Source: DASYPP01 sp036006525
GTDB taxonomy: Bacteria; Gemmatimonadota; Gemmatimonadetes; Gemmatimonadales; GWC2-71-9
DNA length: 64,000 nucleotides
NCBI GenBank assembly: GCA_036006525.1
Contig: DASYPP010000040.1
Coordinates: 62,001 to 126,000, forward strand
Direction: 5' to 3'
Part shown: positions 7,928 to 16,312 of the stretch, one piece after another
Numbering within the stretch: the first letter of the stretch is position 1
Layout of the letters: each line of letters starts with the position of its first letter
The notes under the pieces: model-generated
Seen by the model: only the letters and a program-made list of their open reading frames with translations
The model's database searches: none
Told to the model about the DNA's origin: nothing
Translations under genes and position numbers: made by a program

Positions 7928-9220
7928 TCACCCGCCTCCCGCCGCCTCCAGTTGTGGCTGCCCGGAGGCTCCCACTGGCCGGGGCATCGTCTGCTCCACC
8001 AGGCGGCGAGGATAGATCACGGCGAGGAGCGGCGTCGTCATGAAGGTGGTGACCAGGGCCATCAGGACCATCATCGCAAAGAGCGCGGGGGAAATGACGC
8101 CGATGTCGAGCCCGATATTCAGCACTACCAGCTGGATCAGGCCGCGGGTATTCATCAGGGCGCCGATCGCCGCGGATTCCCGCCATCCCAGGCCGGTAAA
8201 CCTGGCGGCCAGCATTGACCCAACCAGCTTCCCCACGACGGCTACCACGATGATCAGGCCGCAATAAAACCACATCTCGCTGCCACTCACCACCCCGATG
8301 GTCATGCGGAGCCCGGTGAACGCAAAGAACAGCGGCAGGAACAGCACCACGACGATGTCTTCCAGCCGTTCGGTCAGCGCCTTGACGAATCCGGATCCCT
8401 TGGGCATCACGGCCCCCGCCACGAAGGCGCCGAACAGCGCGTGGATGCCCAGCGTTTCGGTCAACCAGGCCGACGCGAACACCAGAAGGAGTATGAGGGC
8501 CAGGAGATTCTGGGTCATCTTCCCTCGCTGTTGGTACACCCGCTCGAGCCCCCGGAACAGCGGACGGGCCACAAACCACATCACCAGCCCGAACCCCGCC
8601 GCGCCACCGATCGTGAGCCAGAGCGGCATCGCCGCATGGCTGGCCCGCACGATGACAATGACCGCCGCCAGGATGCACCATGCGGTAACGTCGTCCACGG
8701 CCGCGCAGGCCAGCGCGATGGCGCCGACCGGATGGTTCATCAGTCTCCGCTCCTGGAGAATGCGGGCCAGGACCGGGAAGGCCGTAATGCTCATGGCGAT
8801 GCCCAGAAACAGCGCAAACCCGGTGAAGGTGACGCTGTCGTCGGACACCCGCGGGTAAAGGTACAGGGCGAGGATGCTGCCCAGCAGGAACGGGAACATG
8901 ATGCTCGCGTGGCTGGTGACCACCGCGGTATGTCCCCGGCCTTTCATCAGTTGCGGATTCAGCTCCAGCCCGACAACGAACATGAAAGCCAGGACCCCGA
9001 TCTGGCTCAAGGCACTCAGGAAACCGAGACTGGCCGGCGGAAACAGCGCATTGGAGAGACCGGGCGCCAGCCAGCCCAGCACTGACGGGCCGATGAGGAT
9101 CCCAGCAACCATTTCGCCGACCACCTGGGGTTGATTGATCCGGCGGAAAAGAAACCCGACCGTTCGCGCGACGATCAGGATGACGCCGATCTGGAGCAGC
9201 AACGTCGGGAGATGTGGCAT
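7928..9220 (-). CDS. CPA2-family cation:proton antiporter
   Basis: A 430-residue protein with about 12-13 membrane helices and the Na+/H+ exchanger fold (PF00999 type). QPQVVGEMVAGILIGPSVLG near residue 31 is the usual first signature. ACAAVDDVTAW near residue 165 gives the paired aspartates that mark electrogenic sodium/proton antiporters of the NapA type, whereas a single Asp is typical of electroneutral or potassium types. It lacks the C-terminal TrkA-N/KTN domain of KefB/KefC. It would exchange Na+ or K+ for protons in the inner membrane. Its ATG shares one base with the stop of the gene before it (TGATG), so it is translationally coupled to that small exported protein. Confidence 0.9.
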   Translation of the reverse strand: MPHLPTLLLQIGVILIVARTVGFLFRRINQPQVVGEMVAGILIGPSVLGWLAPGLSNALFPPASLGFLSALSQIGVLAFMFVVGLELNPQLMKGRGHTAVVTSHASIMFPFLLGSILALYLYPRVSDDSVTFTGFALFLGIAMSITAFPVLARILQERRLMNHPVGAIALACAAVDDVTAWCILAAVIVIVRASHAAMPLWLTIGGAAGFGLVMWFVARPLFRGLERVYQQRGKMTQNLLALILLLVFASAWLTETLGIHALFGAFVAGAVMPKGSGFVKALTERLEDIVVVLFLPLFFAFTGLRMTIGVVSGSEMWFYCGLIIVVAVVGKLVGSMLAARFTGLGWRESAAIGALMNTRGLIQLVVLNIGLDIGVISPALFAMMVLMALVTTFMTTPLLAVIYPRRLVEQTMPRPVGASGQPQLEAAGGG

Positions 9221-9654
9221 CAGTGTGCACCCACCGCGCCGGGCGGTGCGACCCGGGTGCCTCGGAAGGTGGTCCGTCGGGCTGCGGCGCAGGGAACCCC
9301 GACCAGAAATCCGCGCATTCGGTTTTCTCCCCGCTTTATCGCTCCGTGCATATGCACAGAATCCGAGCTGGAGGCCACCCGGAAATACTGGCCATTGGCA
9401 AGGCCACGAAGTTTGGGAAGGGCAGAATTGGCGAAGGTCACCACGACATGGGAGCCGGATTGCATGATGACCGAGGTCACGGAGTCCTCGGGGGCACCGG
9501 GGCTGGAGTGGCAGGTGCTGTCGGGAACGAAGGTCACCGCCCAGGTGCCACCGACGTAGGGGGGTGGCGTAATGCCGCGGCCGGCCTGGAGCACGCCGAC
9601 CACCCCCGCGATCGGGATGCCGACCAGGATCAAGTAGATCACGAAGCTCTTCAT
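9220..9654 (-). CDS. Small exported or membrane-anchored protein
   Basis: A 144-residue protein. I chose the ATG at 9654 over an upstream in-frame start because a hydrophobic signal or anchor begins there (residues 4-22, IYLILVGIPIAGVVGVL). The rest is predicted beta-rich with two Cys (STCHSS and GVPCAAA) that could form a disulfide outside the cytoplasm. No named domain is evident. It overlaps the stop of a 63-residue ORF by four bases (ATGA) and is coupled to the antiporter by TGATG, which suggests an antiporter accessory, though this is inference. Confidence 0.65.
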   Translation of the reverse strand: MKSFVIYLILVGIPIAGVVGVLQAGRGITPPPYVGGTWAVTFVPDSTCHSSPGAPEDSVTSVIMQSGSHVVVTFANSALPKLRGLANGQYFRVASSSDSVHMHGAIKRGENRMRGFLVGVPCAAARRTTFRGTRVAPPGAVGAH

Positions 9655-9842
9655 CTCAGCCTCTTGCTCTGGGTGCTGACCAGCGGAGTCGCCCGCGGCC
9701 GCCGGTCGCGGCTGGCCCGGAACCCGGCGCTGCCGAGGTGACCGAGCACGAAGATGGTGAAGATGTACTTGGCGAAAGCCCGGATGGCGAAGGCCAGGTT
9801 GAACTTCGAGAGGACCGGAGCGTAATCCGGTCTTCCGTCCAC
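9651..9842 (-). CDS. Possible 63-residue membrane protein
   Basis: A short frame starting with GTG at 9842 (an upstream TTG is also in frame) and ending in a four-base overlap with the next ATG. It has one hydrophobic segment, IRAFAKYIFTIFVLGHLG, then a basic tail (RASRDRRPR). The ATGA junction and clean amphipathic layout argue for a real gene, but there is no clear ribosome binding site and it is too short to be sure. Confidence 0.4.
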   Translation of the reverse strand: MDGRPDYAPVLSKFNLAFAIRAFAKYIFTIFVLGHLGSAGFRASRDRRPRATPLVSTQSKRLR

Positions 9843-10296
9843 GCGGCCATCGGCTGCCGTACAAGATAGCGGCGGCCGCAATCAACCGCGATTGCCGCCG
9901 CCGCCGTTGTCCCCATGAAGTTGGCGGCCCTCACCCTGAATGCGCTCGGATGTGAACCCGGTTGCCCGGACCGCACCGTACACTCAGGATGACGGCCATG
10001 TTCTCAACTTGACCTGCGCCTGGGCAGTGAGTGCGAGTCATGGTTATCACGGTGTGAGCCATGAAAGGCTGCTGACTACCACGGACCTCGGTCAGAAGCA
10101 ACGTGTGTACCACCCCTGACCGAGTGGGCACCCCGTGCCATAAAGTGATTTGTAAGTCATTGCGGAATCTGATTTTGGGAAGGAGGCTGCAATTCCTCCT
10201 TGCCGGAGACTTGCGTCCCGGAGAACCGCGCGGCGAGGCGAACCCCTTTCAGCACCTGTGGCGCGCTCGTCACAAGGTCAGGGACCCGGCCGCACG
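9843..10296. other. Non-coding stretch
   Basis: I find no convincing gene on either strand in about 450 bases. A small inverted repeat (AAGGAGG, 8-base loop, CCTCCTT) lies at 10180-10201; it has no T-run and its role is unclear. The region probably carries the promoter for the minus-strand genes that start near 9842. Confidence 0.5.
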
Positions 10297-10333
10297 AAAA
10301 AGCGCACAGGACCGGGCCCCTGGTCCTGTGCGC
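10297..10333 (-). terminator. Rho-independent terminator of the PEP-CTERM gene
   Basis: A perfect 12-base stem, GCGCACAGGACC (10302-10313) with its complement (10322-10333), 8-base loop, followed on the minus strand by five T (10301-10297). It lies 31 bases after the stop of the PEP-CTERM gene. Confidence 0.92.
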
Positions 10334-10363
10334 GTACCCCGAAGCCGTAGAGGCGGCCGCGGC

Positions 10364-10816
10364 TCAGCTGTCTGCGATTTTCTTGCGGCGCAGTCGTTTG
10401 GCTCCCGCTACCCCGATCAACCCGGTAGCCAGAAGGGTCATGGTAACCGGTTCCGGTGTGGTGGTCGCTCGACAATCAAGCCCGCCGGGGCGGCATTCTA
10501 TCGGACGGCCATCGCCATCAAAGATCGCCAGGATCTGCGGACCGTTGACGCCGCTGCTAACTCCCGAGCCAAACATTGGCGAAAAACGAAACCCGGAGAC
10601 TGCGGTTTCCGGCTGGGCCCCTTCCGATACCCCGGACCCGCGAACCGACAACACCGGATTCGTGGTTTCGCCCATCCGGAGATACTGTACTTGCACGCTC
10701 GCGCAGGTAGTGAACCGCGAGGTCGTGCAGGGGTTGTTGGCCGTCAATCCAGAGGTCGAAGCTGCTGCGACGGCCGGCAGCAAGGCACTGAGCAACACTA
10801 CGGGAACAAGACGCAT
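10364..10816 (-). CDS. PEP-CTERM sorting domain protein
   Basis: A 150-residue exported protein. Residues 1-19 are a signal peptide (MRLVPVVLLSALLPAVAAA). The C-terminal 33 residues contain TPEP, a hydrophobic helix (VTMTLLATGLIGVAGA) and the basic end KRLRRKK, the standard PEP-CTERM tripartite anchor recognised and cut by exosortase and linked to exopolysaccharide production. The middle has two or three Cys pairs (CTTSRFTTC, then CRPGGLDC), so disulfides are likely. It has its own terminator and a tRNA behind it, hence a single-gene transcript. No exosortase or polysaccharide gene is in the window; the sorting enzyme must be elsewhere. A GAGGAAG ribosome binding site lies just before the ATG. 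Confidence 0.88.
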   Translation of the reverse strand: MRLVPVVLLSALLPAVAAASTSGLTANNPCTTSRFTTCASVQVQYLRMGETTNPVLSVRGSGVSEGAQPETAVSGFRFSPMFGSGVSSGVNGPQILAIFDGDGRPIECRPGGLDCRATTTPEPVTMTLLATGLIGVAGAKRLRRKKIADS

Positions 10817-10987
10817 GGGCTTCCTCAGCTCATTTCGAGGACGGACTCTCGCCCCTCCTCTCTAGGTCCTGGGCTCCACGACGGCTCGTGCGCCAGTACG
10901 GCTAATTCTCACTTTCCCAGCCCTTATCTCTGTGACGACCCCCACCGATCCAGTGTGATCCGCTTTGGGGCGAGCCCGCAACAGAAC

Positions 10988-11010
10988 GGCCCTCCCGGAA
11001 TGGGGGGGCC
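10988..11010 (-). terminator. Hairpin after tRNA-Met, likely terminator
   Basis: GGCCCTCCC (10988-10996) faces GGGGGGGCC (11002-11010) with one mismatch and a 5-base loop, 11 bases past the tRNA 3' end on the minus strand. It is GC-rich but has only a weak T-run. Confidence 0.5.
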
Positions 11011-11020
11011 GCATGTCGCA

Positions 11021-11094
11021 TAGCAGGGGTGGGACTCGAACCCACGACCCCGGCATTATGAGTGCCGTGCTCTAACCACCTGAGCTACCCTGCC
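11021..11094 (-). tRNA. tRNA-Met(CAU), elongator type
   Basis: Cloverleaf on the minus strand: acceptor GGCAGGG pairs with CCCTGCT (one G-U pair at the end), D-arm GCTC/GAGC, anticodon stem CGGCA/TGCCG around CTCATAA (anticodon CAT), variable GGGTC, T-arm GTGGG-TTCGAGT-CCCAC, discriminator A. CCA is not encoded. The loop and the GGGGTC segment resemble elongator tRNA-Met; a tRNA-Ile with lysidine-modified CAU cannot be excluded because it has the same loop. Confidence 0.9.
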
Positions 11095-11101
11095 CTGTTC
11101 G

Positions 11102-11213
11102 GTGACAAGTGACAAGTGACAAGTGACAAGTAACTGGGTCCACTCGGCCATCACTCGGGGGCCAACCTAAATGACTACCTGTCACTTGTCACCTGTCACT
11201 TGTCACTTGTCAC
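11102..11213. repeat. Paired tandem-word hairpin element A (GTGACAA)
   Basis: Left arm 11102-11134 is four GTGACAA units plus GTAAC. The right arm 11175-11213 is its near-complement, 31 of 33 bases, around a loop of about 40 bases. The right arm includes the stop codon (11203-11205) and last codons of the ftsB-like gene; the left arm ends 8 bases before the tRNA-Met 5' end. Confidence 0.9.
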
Positions 11214-11493
11214 TATTGGTATCGGGGACCAGACGATACAGGTACTCGCCTTCCTTGATCATCCCGAATTCCTCCCGGGCGATCCGTTCCTGCTCCGCGG
11301 GATCCCGTTCGACCCGGGTCGCCACCTTCTCCAGCGAATCGATGTCACTCTTGAGCTCGGCCACCGCCGCCCGCTCCGCCCCGGCTTCCCGCCGCAAGCT
11401 GAGCCAGTCGCCGGTGGTGAAGCTCCCGCCCTGGATGGCGAACGCTATCATGCCGAGCACCAGTGCCGCACCGACCCACCGGAGCGGTGTCAT
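11203..11493 (-). CDS. ftsB: Septum formation initiator protein (FtsB/DivIC-like)
   Basis: A 96-residue bitopic protein. Residues 5-23 form the single membrane helix after a very short cytosolic start, and residues about 30-72 are a heptad coiled coil (LRREAGAERAAVAELKSDID, in two segments), followed by the family-type end RIAREEFGMIKEGEYLYRLV. FtsB/DivIC joins FtsL and FtsQ in the divisome to activate septal peptidoglycan synthesis. It overlaps the end of enolase by four bases, the same eno-ftsB linkage seen in many bacteria. Its last codons and stop lie inside repeat element A. Confidence 0.88.
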   Translation of the reverse strand: MTPLRWVGAALVLGMIAFAIQGGSFTTGDWLSLRREAGAERAAVAELKSDIDSLEKVATRVERDPAEQERIAREEFGMIKEGEYLYRLVPDTNSDK

Positions 11494-12770
11494 AGCGAAT
11501 ACATGTCCCGGCCCGGATAGTGAGCCACATCCCCCAGTTCCTCCTCGATCCGGAGCAACTGGTTGTACTTGGCGGTGCGGTCAGTACGGCTGGCGCTGCC
11601 GGTCTTGATCTGCCCTGCCCCGGTCGCCACCGCGAGATCCGCGATGAATGTGTCCTCGGTTTCTCCCGAGCGATGGGAGATGATGACCCCGTAGGAACTG
11701 CTCTTGGCCAGCTCGATGCACTGCATGGTCTCGGTCAGGGTACCGATCTGGTTCACCTTGACCAGGATGGCGTTGGCGATGCCCTGCTCAATGCCCCGGC
11801 CCAGGCGGTCCACGTTGGTGGCGAAGAGGTCGTCCCCCACCAGCTGCACCCGCTCCTGCAAGGCTTCCGTCAGCAGTGCCCATCCCTCCCAGTCGTCCTC
11901 CGCCAGCCCGTCCTCGATGGAGACGATGGGGTAGCGGTCCACCCAGTGGGTATAGAGATCCACCATGGCCTTCGCGTCGCGCCGGCTGCCGTCGCCCTTC
12001 TTGAAAACATAGGCGCCGTCCTGGAACAACTCCGACGCTGCGACGTCGAGTGCGATCGCGATATCCTTGCCGGGATCGTAGCCCGCGGCCTGGATCGCTT
12101 CCATGACCGCTTCCAGCGCGGCTTCATTGGAGGGAAGCATCGGCGCGAAGCCGCCTTCGTCTCCCACCGCGGTGGACAGGCCCTTCTTGCTCAACACTTT
12201 CTTGAGTGCCTGGAATACCTCGACACCCATGCGGAGCCCCTCGGAGAACTCGTCGGCGCCGATGGGCACCACCATGAACTCCTGGGCATCCACGTTATTG
12301 CTGGCGTGGGCACCGCCGTTCAAGATGTTCATCATCGGCACCGGAAGGATGTGCGCCATCGGCCCGCCCAGGTAGCGATAGAGCGGCAGGCCCACCTCGG
12401 ACGCCGCGGCCCGGGCCACGGCCAGGGAGACCGACAGGATTGCGTTGGCGCCCAGGTTGCCCTTGTTCGGGGTGCCGTCGGCCTCGAGCATCACGGCATC
12501 GATCGCGATCTGGTCCTCGGCCGCCATTCCTTCCAGCCGGGGCCCCAGGACTTCGTTCACGTTGCGCACCGCGTCCTGAACTCCCTTGCCGCCGAACCGA
12601 TGGGCATCGTTGTCGCGAAGCTCCACGGCTTCGTGCTCGCCGGTCGAGGCGCCGCTGGGCACCGCGGCGCGGCCCTGGGCCCCGCTGGCCAGGGTCACGT
12701 CGGTCTCAACGGTGGGATTGCCGCGGCTGTCGATGATTTCCCTGGCGTGGACCTCTATGATTGTGCTCAT
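11490..12770 (-). CDS. eno: Enolase
   Basis: A 426-residue phosphopyruvate hydratase converting 2-phosphoglycerate to phosphoenolpyruvate, cytosolic, Mg2+ dependent. Family landmarks are SGASTGEHEAVELRD, the loop GNLGANAIL, SIEDGLAEDDWEGW with a metal ligand, and HRSGETEDTFIADLAV near residue 370, which holds the catalytic Lys/His neighbourhood. Length is standard. It is followed with a four-base overlap by the ftsB-like gene and preceded by a 140-base gap holding repeat element B. Confidence 0.98.
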   Translation of the reverse strand: MSTIIEVHAREIIDSRGNPTVETDVTLASGAQGRAAVPSGASTGEHEAVELRDNDAHRFGGKGVQDAVRNVNEVLGPRLEGMAAEDQIAIDAVMLEADGTPNKGNLGANAILSVSLAVARAAASEVGLPLYRYLGGPMAHILPVPMMNILNGGAHASNNVDAQEFMVVPIGADEFSEGLRMGVEVFQALKKVLSKKGLSTAVGDEGGFAPMLPSNEAALEAVMEAIQAAGYDPGKDIAIALDVAASELFQDGAYVFKKGDGSRRDAKAMVDLYTHWVDRYPIVSIEDGLAEDDWEGWALLTEALQERVQLVGDDLFATNVDRLGRGIEQGIANAILVKVNQIGTLTETMQCIELAKSSSYGVIISHRSGETEDTFIADLAVATGAGQIKTGSASRTDRTAKYNQLLRIEEELGDVAHYPGRDMYSL

Positions 12771-12784
12771 ATTCCGTATCTGAA

Positions 12785-12896
12785 AGGACGAAGGAGCAAG
12801 GACTAAGGACTAAGGACTGCGAGACGATGAGTTCCAGCTGATCAGCTATGATCGTGAACCTCTAAGTCCTGAGTCCTCAGTCCTTAGTCCTTCTTG
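12785..12896. repeat. Paired tandem-word hairpin element B (AGGACTA)
   Basis: Left arm 12785-12818 is built from AGGAC(T/G)AA units; right arm 12862-12896 is the imperfect reverse complement (AAGGACTAAGGACTRAGGAC shared). Loop about 43 bases. It fills the gap between the plsC-like stop at 12911-12913 and the eno start at 12770. Confidence 0.88.
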
Positions 12897-12910
12897 TTGG
12901 GCGGCGAAGC

Positions 12911-13639
12911 TTACTTGGGCACCAGAGACCCGTCAACGTGGTCCCGCAGGGCGACCAGGCTCTCCCGGCAACGCTGCCCCAGCGATTCCCGATCCTCGTA
13001 ACTCAGACCCTGGGTGAGCAGCGGTTCTCCTACCAGGACCGTGATCGGCCGGGGCCGCAGCCTGATCGAACCCTTGGGAAGAACGGCATAGGTGCCTTCG
13101 ATGAAAACCGGAACCACGGGGACGCCAGCCTGGATCGCCAGGACGAAGGGCCCTTTCTTGAGTGCCTGGAGGGTTCCGTCCCGGCTCCTGGTACCTTCAC
13201 CGAAGATCACGGCCCGGGTTCCCTGCTGGATGAGTCGCACCGCTTCGGCATAGGCGTCGAACGCGGCGCGGCGGTTCTGTCGATCAATCGGAATGTGGCC
13301 AGCCTGCTTCATGGCCGAGCCGAAGAAGGGGACCCAGAACAGCTCGCGCTTGGCCAGGAATCGCACTCGGCCGGGCAACAGCGCCGCCAGGACCCAGACA
13401 TCCACCCAGGAGACGTGATTCGCCACGAAAACGCAGGAGCGGTCCGGGATGTTGTCCATGCCCCTGATGCTCACCCCGAGTCCGTTCAAGCGAATCAGCT
13501 TGCGTCCCCACTCTCGGGCGGCCCGATCGTAGACACCATCGGGCCTAAGCTTCACACCGATCAGCGAGGCGAGAATGACCAGCATGCAGTAGTACGTGGT
13601 GACGACAAACGACGAGAGGACGTACCGGAGCGCGCGCAT
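12911..13639 (-). CDS. plsC: 1-acyl-sn-glycerol-3-phosphate acyltransferase (PlsC-like)
   Basis: A 242-residue membrane-associated acyltransferase transferring a fatty acyl group to position 2 of lysophosphatidic acid. An N-terminal hydrophobic helix (about 7-27) is followed by the catalytic NHVSWVDV (H-X4-D) near residue 74, FGEGTRSRDG (acceptor-binding, motif III) near 147 and VPVVPVFIEGTY (motif IV). The fit is good for PlsC, though members acting on other lysolipids share these motifs. Its start overlaps the thiL stop by one base. Confidence 0.88.
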   Translation of the reverse strand: MRALRYVLSSFVVTTYYCMLVILASLIGVKLRPDGVYDRAAREWGRKLIRLNGLGVSIRGMDNIPDRSCVFVANHVSWVDVWVLAALLPGRVRFLAKRELFWVPFFGSAMKQAGHIPIDRQNRRAAFDAYAEAVRLIQQGTRAVIFGEGTRSRDGTLQALKKGPFVLAIQAGVPVVPVFIEGTYAVLPKGSIRLRPRPITVLVGEPLLTQGLSYEDRESLGQRCRESLVALRDHVDGSLVPK

Positions 13640-14613
13640 CAGCGGAAATGGTCGTAGCCCGCGACCTCGACCGGGTTGCCATCGAGCAAGAGCCTCACCC
13701 CTTCCCCCGCCTCCACCGAGCCCACCCGGGTCAGCGGGATGCCGGCATGAGCTTCGAGGCGGCTTGCCATGGCCGGGGTGAACTCCGGGGGGAGCAGCGC
13801 CAGCAGCTCGTAGTCCTCTCCGCCCTCGGCCGCAAAAACCCGGGGATCCTCGCCGATTCGAAGTGCCACGTCGGGGACAGCGGAGTGGACCGGCAGCAGC
13901 GAGAGATCAATCGTGATCCCGACCTCGGACGCGGCGGCCAGGTGCCGGGCATCGCCACCGAGGCCATCGCTCAAGTCGATCATGGCGCCGGCGCCATGCT
14001 CGGCCAGCCAGGCTCCAGCGAGAAGGCGGGGCGAGGGCTGGGCAAACGACTTCCGGGATTCCGGCGCCGGCTGGCCGCCGCCGAGCCAGGTTTCCAGGGC
14101 GGCCCGGGCGCCGCCCAGGGCACCGGTCACCCACACCGAGTCCCCCGGTTTTCCGCCGGAGCGGCGGACCGGCCGCCTTGCCCGGCCCAGTACGGTGACG
14201 CTTACGGTCCAGACCGGGCTGGCACTCAAGTCCCCGCCCAGCACCACCCCGCCGGTTTCCTCCAGCAGCGAGCCGACTCCCGCCATCAATTGGTCGAGCT
14301 CGGACGGTAGCGAGGTTCCGGGCACCCCAATGCCGGTGAGCACTCCGATCGGCGTCGCGCCGACCGCAGCGAGGTCGGACAAGGCTCCCGCAGCCGAGCG
14401 CCATCCGATTTCTCCGAAGGAGAGCCAGTCGCGCCGGAAATGAACATTCTCGATCGAGAGGTCGGTACTGGCGGCCAGCACCTCTCCGCCCAGGTCCACC
14501 AGGGCGCAATCGTCGCCCAGTCCCGCGGCATGAGATCCCAGGGCTCGGGCCAGCGAGCGGATTCGGTCGAACTCCTCGCCCGGACCCAGGCCGAGCTCGG
14601 CACCGAAAGTCAC
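13639..14613 (-). CDS. thiL: Thiamine-monophosphate kinase
   Basis: A 324-residue enzyme of the PurM/SelD ATP-grasp-like superfamily that phosphorylates thiamine monophosphate to thiamine pyrophosphate. It starts at GTG 14613 and carries GDDCALVDLGGEVLAASTD near residue 35, GWRSAAGALSDLAAVGATP near 80, GAL...A repeats and DLSDGLGGDARHLA near 217, all typical of ThiL. No other thiamine synthesis gene is in the window. It overlaps its upstream neighbour by four bases (GTGA). Confidence 0.94.
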   Translation of the reverse strand: MTFGAELGLGPGEEFDRIRSLARALGSHAAGLGDDCALVDLGGEVLAASTDLSIENVHFRRDWLSFGEIGWRSAAGALSDLAAVGATPIGVLTGIGVPGTSLPSELDQLMAGVGSLLEETGGVVLGGDLSASPVWTVSVTVLGRARRPVRRSGGKPGDSVWVTGALGGARAALETWLGGGQPAPESRKSFAQPSPRLLAGAWLAEHGAGAMIDLSDGLGGDARHLAAASEVGITIDLSLLPVHSAVPDVALRIGEDPRVFAAEGGEDYELLALLPPEFTPAMASRLEAHAGIPLTRVGSVEAGEGVRLLLDGNPVEVAGYDHFR

Positions 14614-16184
14614 GGCCGAACCGCGTCAAGCCGGAAGCGGACCAGGCCCAGGTCGGTCGAAATCCATAGATAATCGTCGTCTACGACGACGTCGAACGGG
14701 CGGCCGGGAAGATCGGCGGGAAACCGGAGCATTCGCACCGGCATGGCGTTGAAGGGCACGAACCCCACGGCCTGTTCGCCGGCGATCCACACTCCGCCGG
14801 GAGCGGCAGCGAACCCGCGCAGGCGGCCCAGGCTGGCGGAGAGAGTGGGGCCCAGCCACCAGCTCTTCAATCGGTTGTCCCGCCAGATCAGCCGGTCTTC
14901 AGTGATGCCCATCAAGGTGTCTCCCGACCAGGCAAGGGCAATCACCGGCTCGCCCAGCGCCGCGGCGGTTTCCAGTTCAGTGGGGAGCGAGAGATCGTTC
15001 TGGCCCCGCACCGCCGCCCGCAATCCCCGGGGAGTCCCGACCCACAGCGTATCGGCTTGAGCGGAAAAGGCGATCGCAAAGGCGGCATCGGCGTAGTCCG
15101 GGGCCACTCGTTCCACGGCGCCCGCGTCACTGATCAGGGCCAGGCCGTGCGCGGTTCCCGCCGCGAGCAACCCGCGGCGGGTCGCTACGGTGAACACCCG
15201 GTTGTCTACCAGGCCTCGACCCTGGTCGATGAGGTCGACCTGGCCCGATTCGGGGTTGATCCGCGCCACCCCGGCGTCGGTCGCCGCCCACAGGTTCTGC
15301 TCCAGGCCCACGATCCGCCGCACGTAACCGAAAGGAAGTCCGAACCCGCTCTTTCCCTGGATCCACGAGAAATCACTCAAGTCCGACGCGACGAACGCGA
15401 GGCCGGCCCGCTGGCTGGTCGTCTGGTCGGTCGACACCCAGACTCCGCCCGGCGCCATGTACAATGCCCCGGCAACCTGGCCCGGCAGTCCGAAGGTGAG
15501 CCGCTGCGGTAACCCCGCTCCATCTTGCAGGTAGAGCGGACCCACACCCCAGGTCCCCAGGTACCATCCGAGCCCATCTACCGATCGGGCCGCCGCGGTA
15601 TAGCGGGCCACCGCGAGCTGATTGTCCATCAGGATCTGGGCGCCGAAGGCCTGGAGTCCCGGGTTGGCGGCAATGGCATCCTGGATCGTGGCCGGTTTGA
15701 TGGGATGAGCCGGCGGCTGGGTGGGCATCGCGATGGTCCCGCCTCTCGGGACCAGGAGCCAGTTGCCGCCACTCCGCACGAAAAGTCCGGCGATCGGCTG
15801 ATCCATGTCGAAGGCGATCTCCTGCACTCCCGTTGCGACCAGGCCGCGATCCCACAACTGGATCGAAGGCTGGAAATGCACCCAGCCATCCACCCGGCCC
15901 AGCCACAGGGAGTTGTCCAGTGGATCGATCAGCGCGGTGAACACCCGTTCCAGCAGGGTCGGATCGTCGGGCGTGATCGGGGCGTCCCATTGGCGAAACT
16001 GGGGATTCCAGATAACCAGCGAGGTGGGCGAGGTGGCGTAGACCCGGTCCTGGGCCGCGGCGATCGACGTGATGCGGGTGAAGTCCCCGATCACGACCCT
16101 GTCGCGGGTGGACCAGCGGCCGCCCTGCGCCGCGACCGGAAGGGACCAGAGGGAAATGCCGAGTACGAGGACACAGAACCGCAT
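14610..16184 (-). CDS. Secreted beta-propeller-like protein
   Basis: A 524-residue protein. I use the ATG at 16184 because it begins a clean signal peptide (CVLVLGISLWSLPVAAQ), instead of the upstream in-frame start lying in the repeat. The body has repeating blades with motifs like SLWLGRVDGWVHF, LWAATDAGVARI, LAAGTAHGLALI, TLWVGTPRGLRA and VWIAGEQAVGF, that is a W/Y-(V/A)-G-T-x-x-G-(L/V)-x-x-(L/I) pattern of two-component-regulator-type propellers. No kinase domain follows, so it is a free exported propeller, possibly a sensor or binding protein. Stop overlaps thiL. Confidence 0.78.
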   Translation of the reverse strand: MRFCVLVLGISLWSLPVAAQGGRWSTRDRVVIGDFTRITSIAAAQDRVYATSPTSLVIWNPQFRQWDAPITPDDPTLLERVFTALIDPLDNSLWLGRVDGWVHFQPSIQLWDRGLVATGVQEIAFDMDQPIAGLFVRSGGNWLLVPRGGTIAMPTQPPAHPIKPATIQDAIAANPGLQAFGAQILMDNQLAVARYTAAARSVDGLGWYLGTWGVGPLYLQDGAGLPQRLTFGLPGQVAGALYMAPGGVWVSTDQTTSQRAGLAFVASDLSDFSWIQGKSGFGLPFGYVRRIVGLEQNLWAATDAGVARINPESGQVDLIDQGRGLVDNRVFTVATRRGLLAAGTAHGLALISDAGAVERVAPDYADAAFAIAFSAQADTLWVGTPRGLRAAVRGQNDLSLPTELETAAALGEPVIALAWSGDTLMGITEDRLIWRDNRLKSWWLGPTLSASLGRLRGFAAAPGGVWIAGEQAVGFVPFNAMPVRMLRFPADLPGRPFDVVVDDDYLWISTDLGLVRFRLDAVRP

Positions 16185-16211
16185 GGGGGAAATATAGCCG
16201 CGAAGAAATAC

Positions 16212-16312
16212 TGGAATGGGGGAATATGGGAATGTGGGAACAGTACTAGCTGGGACTTTCACACAGGATTGTTCCCCCGTTCCCTCATTCCCGCATTCCC
16301 GCATTCCCACAT
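16212..16312. repeat. Paired tandem-word hairpin element H (GGGAATG)
   Basis: Left arm 16212-16243 is built of GGGAATRT units; right arm 16271-16312 is the complement of GGGAATGC units. About 22 of 25 core bases match. The right arm starts immediately after the nnr stop (16313-16315); the left arm ends 27 bases upstream of the propeller start. Confidence 0.9.

Noticed and set aside
10103..11023. A 306-residue plus-strand frame over the PEP-CTERM gene and terminator
   Set aside because: It runs through the terminator hairpin and up to the tRNA on the wrong strand and has no domain; the PEP-CTERM gene on the other strand is well supported.
11102..11213. CRISPR array or direct-repeat array
   Set aside because: Repeats are 7 bases with no spacers, arranged as two complementary arms; no cas gene is near.
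14610..16310. Longer start for the propeller protein at 16310
   Set aside because: The extra 42 residues are encoded by the tandem-word repeat H; the signal peptide begins at 16184.
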